A stretch of DNA of 64,000 nucleotides from contig NZ_AP029019.1 of NCBI RefSeq assembly GCF_037101375.1, forward strand, positions 3,944,001-4,008,000. Reading direction: 5' to 3'. The notes under the pieces are model-generated. The model saw only the letters and a list, made by a program, of their open reading frames with translations. It did not search any database and was not told the origin of the DNA. How positions within the stretch are numbered: position 1 is the stretch's first letter; each line of letters opens with the position of its first letter. This DNA is from Acidovorax sp. DW039. Lineage in GTDB: Bacteria; Pseudomonadota; Gammaproteobacteria; Burkholderiales; Burkholderiaceae_C. This document shows, piece by piece, positions 59,670-64,000 of the stretch. A program made the translations under genes and the position numbers.

Positions 59670-60664
59670 CAGCGCACCTCAGGAATCGCTGCGACCACGC
59701 GCTGGTCCACCACGCCGAATGGACCACTGCGGCCATCGGGCCAGCGTGCCTGCATGCGCACGCGGTCGCCGAAGCGCATGAAGGGCGTCTTGGGTGCGCC
59801 TTCATCCAGGATTTCGATCACACGGCGCTCGGCCAGACAGGCTGAACCAGCGTCGCGCGCCTGGTTGGAGACCGTGCCAGACCCCACGATGGTGCCGGCC
59901 GAAAGCCGCCGGGTACGCGCCGCGTGGGCAATGAGCTGCCCAAAATCAAAGTTCATTTCTCCGCCATGGGGATGCCCGAACCATTGGCCATTGGACTCCA
60001 CATGCAGACGCATCTGCACGCGACCATCGCGCCATGCGTCGCCCAGCTCATCCGGCGTTACAGCGAGTGGTGCAAAGCTGGTGGAAGGCTTGGCCTGCAG
60101 GAAGCCAAAGCCGGTCTTCATCTCGTGCGGGCCGAGGGCTCGCAGGCTCCAGTCGTTGATCTGCACGATGAGGCGCACGCACCCCAACGCGGCCTGCGGC
60201 GTGACCGCCATGGGAACAGGCCCGCAGATGACACCAAACTCACCTTCAAAGTCGATGCCGTCCCCCTCGGCAGGCAAAGGTACATCCTCATGGGGGCCTA
60301 GAAAGTCATCGCTGGCCCCTTGGTACATCACGGGAATGGTGTCGAAATGCGGGATGGGCGGCGTGTTGAACGCACGCTCCATGAGGCGACCGTGGTTGAG
60401 GAAGGCAGAGGCATCCAGCCACTGGGGACTCCTTGGCAGAGGTGCCGAGCAGGCGGTGGGATCGAACGCAAAGATGCCCGGCGCAGAGCCCGATTCCAGC
60501 GCATCGGCCAGTCTGCGCAAGTGCGGCTCGACGGTATCCCAGTCTTGCAGTGCGGTCAGGAGGTTGGGGGCAATCGGCTGGGCATCTACGGCGTGGAGAC
60601 CCGTCGAGGAGACGATCACGAGACGTCCATCCAAAGTGCCGTTTTTCAAGGTAGCAAAACGCAT
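59669..60664 (-). CDS. Fumarylacetoacetate hydrolase (FAH) family protein
   Basis: FAH-fold enzymes cleave C-C bonds or hydrate/decarboxylate oxoacids with Mg or Mn. The 331-residue protein begins MRFATLKNGTLDGRLVIVSS. Metal ligands are likely in GIDFEGEFGVICG and LIVQINDWSLRALGPHEMKT; GTIVGSGTVSNQ resembles the FAH GTIxxGT motif. It follows the SDR gene after 84 bp. The long N-terminal part resembles true fumarylacetoacetases and related bacterial FAH proteins. Substrate unknown. Confidence 0.88.
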   Translation of the reverse strand: MRFATLKNGTLDGRLVIVSSTGLHAVDAQPIAPNLLTALQDWDTVEPHLRRLADALESGSAPGIFAFDPTACSAPLPRSPQWLDASAFLNHGRLMERAFNTPPIPHFDTIPVMYQGASDDFLGPHEDVPLPAEGDGIDFEGEFGVICGPVPMAVTPQAALGCVRLIVQINDWSLRALGPHEMKTGFGFLQAKPSTSFAPLAVTPDELGDAWRDGRVQMRLHVESNGQWFGHPHGGEMNFDFGQLIAHAARTRRLSAGTIVGSGTVSNQARDAGSACLAERRVIEILDEGAPKTPFMRFGDRVRMQARWPDGRSGPFGVVDQRVVAAIPEVR

Positions 60665-60748
60665 AAAAATCCGATCTCAAAACGCGAGCTTTCCGCTCTT
60701 CAGACATGAACAAAAAGGCGTTGGCAACGCCACGCACCCTGTGCCGTT

Positions 60749-61495
60749 TCAGCTTCCATCACTGATCGTGGTGCCGCCATCCACCACCAGGTTGTGCCCC
60801 GTCACAAAGGCACCAGCGGGGCTTGCGAGCATGGCGACCACGCCCGCCACCTCGTCGGGCTCCCCCACCCTGCGCAGCGGAGTCGCCTGCAGACGACGCT
60901 CCATGAAAGTCGTGTCCGCCATCAATGCCGCAGACAGCGGCGACCGCACGAGCCCCGGTGACACGGCATTCACCCGAATCCCTGACGGCCCCCACTCCAC
61001 CGCAAGGTTGCGGGCCAGTTGTGCCAACGCTGCTTTGCTCATGCCATACAGCCCGATGGACCGGTTGCCCCGCAGCCCGGCAATGCTGGACAGGAGAACC
61101 ACGCTGCCACCACCGCGCGCAGCCATACGGGGCAGTACGGCAGCACATAGCTGCACGGTGGCGCGCAGGTTGATGTTCCACACCTGCTGCCAGTCAGCGT
61201 CGGTAGCATCCGTCAACGGGCAAGCAGGGCCTTGCACACCCGCGTTGCAGACCAGAATGTCCAGGGCACCTGACTGCGCCGCCAGCGCATCCACCGCCGC
61301 AGGCTGAGCCAAATCCGCCGCAACACCCACCGCTAGGGGCAACGAAGCCGCCACCTGATTGCAGGCCAGGGCATCGCGGTCTGACACCACCACACAAGCC
61401 CCCTGCTCCGCCAGAGTGCGCGCGATAGCCAGGCCAATGCCCTGCGTGGCCCCAGTGACCAGGGCTTTGCGGCCCGAAAGGTCAAACAGGCTCAT
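60749..61495 (-). CDS. Short-chain dehydrogenase/reductase (SDR)
   Basis: The 248-residue classical SDR has the cofactor motif VTGATQGIGLAIARTLAEQG, CNAGVQGP, and the catalytic Ser (VVLLSSIAGLRG) with YGMSK (Tyr-x3-Lys). IRVNAVSPGLVRSPLS and the C-terminal GHNLVVDGGTTISDGS follow. Its ATG overlaps the Bug copy E stop by four bases (ATGA). Such enzymes oxidise secondary alcohols of sugar acids or similar compounds; the substrate is not apparent. Confidence 0.9.
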   Translation of the reverse strand: MSLFDLSGRKALVTGATQGIGLAIARTLAEQGACVVVSDRDALACNQVAASLPLAVGVAADLAQPAAVDALAAQSGALDILVCNAGVQGPACPLTDATDADWQQVWNINLRATVQLCAAVLPRMAARGGGSVVLLSSIAGLRGNRSIGLYGMSKAALAQLARNLAVEWGPSGIRVNAVSPGLVRSPLSAALMADTTFMERRLQATPLRRVGEPDEVAGVVAMLASPAGAFVTGHNLVVDGGTTISDGS

Positions 61496-62469
61496 TCCAG
61501 CTGAATCCCGGCATTGCGGATGGCAGTGCCCCAGCGCTGCGTCTCACTGCGGATGAAATCACCGAATGCAGCAGGCTCCAGGGGCGCGGGCTCCAGCCCG
61601 AGCGGCACATACCGCCCCAGCATTTCAGACGACTGCAGAGCCGCCACCACCGCCTTGTGCAAGACTTGCACGACAGGCGCGGGGGTGGATGCACGCACCA
61701 TGACGCCGTTCCAGCCCGGGGTGTCCAGATCGGTGTGACCAGCCTCTGTCAGGGTGGGCACCTGAGGCAACACCTGCAAGCGCTGCTCGCTGCCGATGCT
61801 GACAAGCGCACGCAGCTTGCCTTCGCGCACCATGGGCAGGCTGGAGGCCACCACATCGCACATGAAGTCGAGCCGCCCGGCCATGAGATCTTGCAGGGCG
61901 GGGGCTGCGCCCTGGTAAGGCACATGGGTCATGCGAGTGCGAGTCTTCAGCCGAAGCTGCTCCGTCCAGATATGGGGCTGGCTGCCCTGGCCGTAGGAGC
62001 CGTAGTTGAGCCCCTCACCATTGCTGGCGGCGCGCAACAGGTCGGCCAGCGACTGAAAGCGGCTGTCCTGCGGAACCACCAGCACCAGAGGGGACTTGAA
62101 CAGCCGCGTCAACGGAGCAAAGTCCTTGAGGGGGCTGAAGCTCAGGCGCGGATAGAGCGCCGGGTACATGGCCAGCGGGCCGATATCGGCGTACAGCAGG
62201 GTGTGGCCATCGGCAGTCTGCTGCTTGACGTACTGCGCGGCGATCTGGGCCGCTCCACCTGGTTTGTTCTCCACAATGACGGATTGCTGCAGTTGCTGGC
62301 CGAGCTTCTGGGCCATGACGCGCGACATGGCATCCCCAAAGCCCCCTGCAGGGTACGGAACCACCCAGCTCACCGGCTTTGCCGGAAATGCAGTTTGCGC
62401 CCAGGCAGGATGAGCAGCAGCCGCGGCTGCCGCGGCACCCCAGCCGAGCCATTGGCGGCGCGTGGTCAT
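61492..62469 (-). CDS. Bug/TctC-family receptor (copy E), twin-arginine-like signal
   Basis: The 325-residue receptor begins MTTRRQWLGWGAAAAAAAAH and ends its signal at AWAQ; RRQWLGW resembles a Tat motif. Receptor marks are VSWVVPYPAGGFGDAMSRVM, VIVENKPGGAAQIAAQYV, HVPYQGAAPALQDLMAGRLD and LPQVPTLTEAGHTDLD. It overlaps the cupin gene (4 bases) and the SDR gene (4 bases), and so is tightly coupled to the enzymes. Confidence 0.9.
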   Translation of the reverse strand: MTTRRQWLGWGAAAAAAAAHPAWAQTAFPAKPVSWVVPYPAGGFGDAMSRVMAQKLGQQLQQSVIVENKPGGAAQIAAQYVKQQTADGHTLLYADIGPLAMYPALYPRLSFSPLKDFAPLTRLFKSPLVLVVPQDSRFQSLADLLRAASNGEGLNYGSYGQGSQPHIWTEQLRLKTRTRMTHVPYQGAAPALQDLMAGRLDFMCDVVASSLPMVREGKLRALVSIGSEQRLQVLPQVPTLTEAGHTDLDTPGWNGVMVRASTPAPVVQVLHKAVVAALQSSEMLGRYVPLGLEPAPLEPAAFGDFIRSETQRWGTAIRNAGIQLE

Positions 62470-63044
62470 GCGTGGTCCTTCGCTTTCGCAATACTTGCGT
62501 CGTACGCGCCGTCAATGAGGACAAAAAGCATGCGGCACAGTGCGCCCGAGCGGTTGGCCCAGGCATGGTTGGTCCCTCGCTGAACCACCACGCTGCCGGG
62601 ACGCAAAAGCACTTCAACGTCATCCAGCACCAACGTCATCTCGCCCTCTATCACCACGCCGTAGTCCACAGACTCGGTGCGGTGCATCAGCGGATGGGGC
62701 GAATCATCACGCACCGTGGACACCGATGCGTCCCCCGTCTGGCTGAAGGCGGCATGCATGCGCTGTGCGCCATGGGCCAGAAACTCGGGTGTATCGGGTG
62801 GGATATCCACAAAGCGCAGCCGCGTTCCGCCCGCTGGCGGTGGCAACACCAGCGGCCCGGTCGTCGGATCGGGGCCGTTGTCTACAGGAGCTGGCGTGGC
62901 CAAAGTGCTCCAGACCTCATGGAACACGGTACCTGGAATCGCTGTGATGGGAACCACTGTTGGCAGGGGGCCATCGCTGGCAATGATGGAGCGCCCCTGG
63001 GCGTTGTGCCCGGTGACCACACGATGGATGGGTGGGAATGGCAT
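62466..63044 (-). CDS. Cupin-domain protein
   Basis: The 192-residue protein has one clear cupin barrel in the C-terminal half: MHRTESVDYGVVIEGEMTLV with LRPGSVVVQRGTNHAWANRS. This gives the His, Glu and second His positions of a metal site. The N-terminal half may be a degenerate second barrel. Cupins of this type bind small ligands or act on aromatic acids. It is 12 bp downstream of the cyclase gene and overlaps the Bug receptor gene. Confidence 0.85.
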   Translation of the reverse strand: MPFPPIHRVVTGHNAQGRSIIASDGPLPTVVPITAIPGTVFHEVWSTLATPAPVDNGPDPTTGPLVLPPPAGGTRLRFVDIPPDTPEFLAHGAQRMHAAFSQTGDASVSTVRDDSPHPLMHRTESVDYGVVIEGEMTLVLDDVEVLLRPGSVVVQRGTNHAWANRSGALCRMLFVLIDGAYDASIAKAKDHA

Positions 63045-63056
63045 GGAGGAACCTCT

Positions 63057-63854
63057 TCAATCTTCAAAGATGGCAACCGCGCGCGTCCACCCTGCCGAGG
63101 CGCCGCGGATTTTGTGAGGGAAGCAGCTGATGGTGAAACCCGTGGGTGGCAGAGCTTCCAGGTTGTGGAGCTTTTCCAGGTGGCAGTACCCGATGTCCCG
63201 ACCCGCTTTGTGGCCCTCCCAGATCAATGCCTTGTTGCCCGTTTCGGCAACGCGCTGGGCGGTGTACGAAAACGGTGCATCCCAGCTCCAGGCATCCGTG
63301 CCCGTGAGGCGCACACCGCGTTCCAGCAGGTACATGGTGGCTTCGTAGCCCATGCCGCAGCCCGCGCCCAGATAGTCCTTGTGCCCGTAGCGTGACCCGG
63401 CCCGCGTGTTGACCACCACAATGTCCAGCGGCTGCAGGGTGTGACCGATGCGGGAGAGCTCCGCCTCCACATCGGCCGCTGTTGCCACGTAGCCATCGGG
63501 CAGATGGCGAAAGTCCAGCTTGACGCCTGGCTGGAAGCACCACTCCAGAGGTACCTCGTCAATGGTGATGGAGGGGCATGCCCCCCCATTCTTCGCATCC
63601 TGCGTGGAATGGAAATGCCAGGGCGCATCAAGGTGAGTCCCGTTGTGCGTGGTGAGCGTGACCCATTCGGCAGCGGCTGCTTCGCCATCGGGATAGTCCT
63701 CAGGACGGGTACCCGGAATCATTGCCATGAACTCTGGCAGGGTGTCCGCATGCTTCTGGTACGTGATCTTCGGGGCCAGCGGGGGCGGATCGGAGAGCAC
63801 ATCGTTCTCCAGATAGATGGACAGGTCGACAAAGCGGCGTCGTGGTTTGGTCAT
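63057..63854 (-). CDS. Cyclase family protein (kynurenine formamidase-like)
   Basis: These metal hydrolases include kynurenine formamidase and isatin hydrolase. The protein is 265 residues from ATG 63854 (MTKPRRRFVDLSIYLEND); no ribosome binding site is clear, and a TTG nine codons upstream is possible. The signature is TTHNGTHLDAPWHFHSTQDA, which holds the metal His and Asp residues. A second conserved segment is LTGTDAWSWDAPF. It is the first complete gene of the second operon in view. The substrate is probably an amide or a cyclic compound. Confidence 0.88.
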   Translation of the reverse strand: MTKPRRRFVDLSIYLENDVLSDPPPLAPKITYQKHADTLPEFMAMIPGTRPEDYPDGEAAAAEWVTLTTHNGTHLDAPWHFHSTQDAKNGGACPSITIDEVPLEWCFQPGVKLDFRHLPDGYVATAADVEAELSRIGHTLQPLDIVVVNTRAGSRYGHKDYLGAGCGMGYEATMYLLERGVRLTGTDAWSWDAPFSYTAQRVAETGNKALIWEGHKAGRDIGYCHLEKLHNLEALPPTGFTISCFPHKIRGASAGWTRAVAIFED

Positions 63855-63908
63855 GACAGGAAGGGAGCGAAAGGTGAGCAAGGGGCGAAAAGACGCAGGG
63901 CAAAGGCC

Positions 63909-64000
63909 TTACGCCGCACCATGGGCAGGCCGTGGAGAAGGCCCGGCGCGGTAGATGCGCGCAAAGGCAAAGATGGCGAGTCCGTCAATCAGCAAAGCCG
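63909..64000 (-). CDS. C-terminal end of a membrane protein (partial)
   Basis: Thirty codons end at TAA (63909-63911) and run off the right edge. The peptide has a hydrophobic segment, LLIDGLAIFAFARIYRAG, then a short Pro-rich tail. It looks like the last helix of a transporter, but the family cannot be told. It is 55 bp upstream of the cyclase gene on the same strand. Confidence 0.5.
   Translation of the reverse strand, partial: ALLIDGLAIFAFARIYRAGPSPRPAHGAA

Noticed and set aside
59067..61307. A 746-codon open frame on the plus strand opposite the FAH and SDR genes
   Set aside because: Antisense shadow of three well-supported minus-strand genes; composition is Arg/Ser/Pro-rich without domains.
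1..64000. CRISPR arrays, insertion sequences, prophage genes or rRNA operons
   Set aside because: No regularly spaced direct repeats, transposase or integrase frames, phage structural genes or rRNA sequence were recognised anywhere.

Overview
The window looks like a chromosome segment of a GC-rich betaproteobacterium of the family Comamonadaceae (Acidovorax-like). This rests on gene order (pilBCD-coaE-zapD-yacG, argJ-secA, sspAB next to petABC, his genes running into hinT-tatABC), on many Bug-type (TctC) solute receptors, and on the protein sequences themselves. No species can be fixed from sequence alone.

Region 1 (1-26.7 kb) is core genome. It opens with the tail of a polyprenyl synthase gene, then the type IV pilus genes pilB, pilC and pilD, coaE, zapD and yacG on the plus strand. 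Next come mutT, a DUF815 ATPase, argJ, secA and an M23 peptidase on the minus strand, with a small DUF721-like gene divergent from the peptidase. They are followed by tRNA-Thr(UGU), sspB, sspA, the cytochrome bc1 operon petABC (closed by a strong terminator), mscL, pdxA, a NIF3 gene, an HtrA protease, tatABC, hinT, a patatin, a small membrane protein, and hisE, hisI, hisF.

Region 2 (26.7-42.3 kb) interrupts the his gene order between hisF and hisA. It holds galE, a complete divergent pelABCDEFG operon for the cationic exopolysaccharide Pel, and a lipoprotein gene with a Spherulin-4/GH135-like glycoside hydrolase domain. The three parts suggest one pathway: GalE has Cys at the substrate gatekeeper position and may make UDP-GalNAc; PelD-G polymerise and export; PelA deacetylates and hydrolyses; PelB and PelC cross the periplasm and outer membrane; the GH135-like lipoprotein could trim or release Pel.

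Region 3 (42.3-48.9 kb) resumes the his genes (hisA, hisH, hisB, hisC). A vapBC-type toxin-antitoxin pair sits directly upstream and overlaps the start of hisC, and a nested palindromic operator lies before the antitoxin. Then come msrQ-msrP and an HU gene with a clear terminator.

Region 4 (48.9-64.0 kb) is catabolic. A nine-gene minus-strand operon (Bug receptor, LigI-like amidohydrolase, Bug, RraA-like aldolase, hydroxyacid dehydrogenase, Bug, Bug, amidohydrolase, SMP-30 lactonase) is divergent from an IclR regulator. A second minus-strand operon (membrane protein tail, cyclase, cupin, Bug, SDR, fumarylacetoacetase-like hydrolase, epimerase) runs off the right edge. Five Bug receptors are present, with no TctA/TctB membrane genes in view.

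Across the whole window there are eight copies of a 50-60 bp dispersed palindromic repeat (core TAGCGCTT...AAGCGC...CAGCTAT). They sit in gene junctions, and in some places supply stop codons, start codons or signal-peptide codons of the flanking genes. No insertion sequence, prophage, CRISPR array or rRNA operon was seen.
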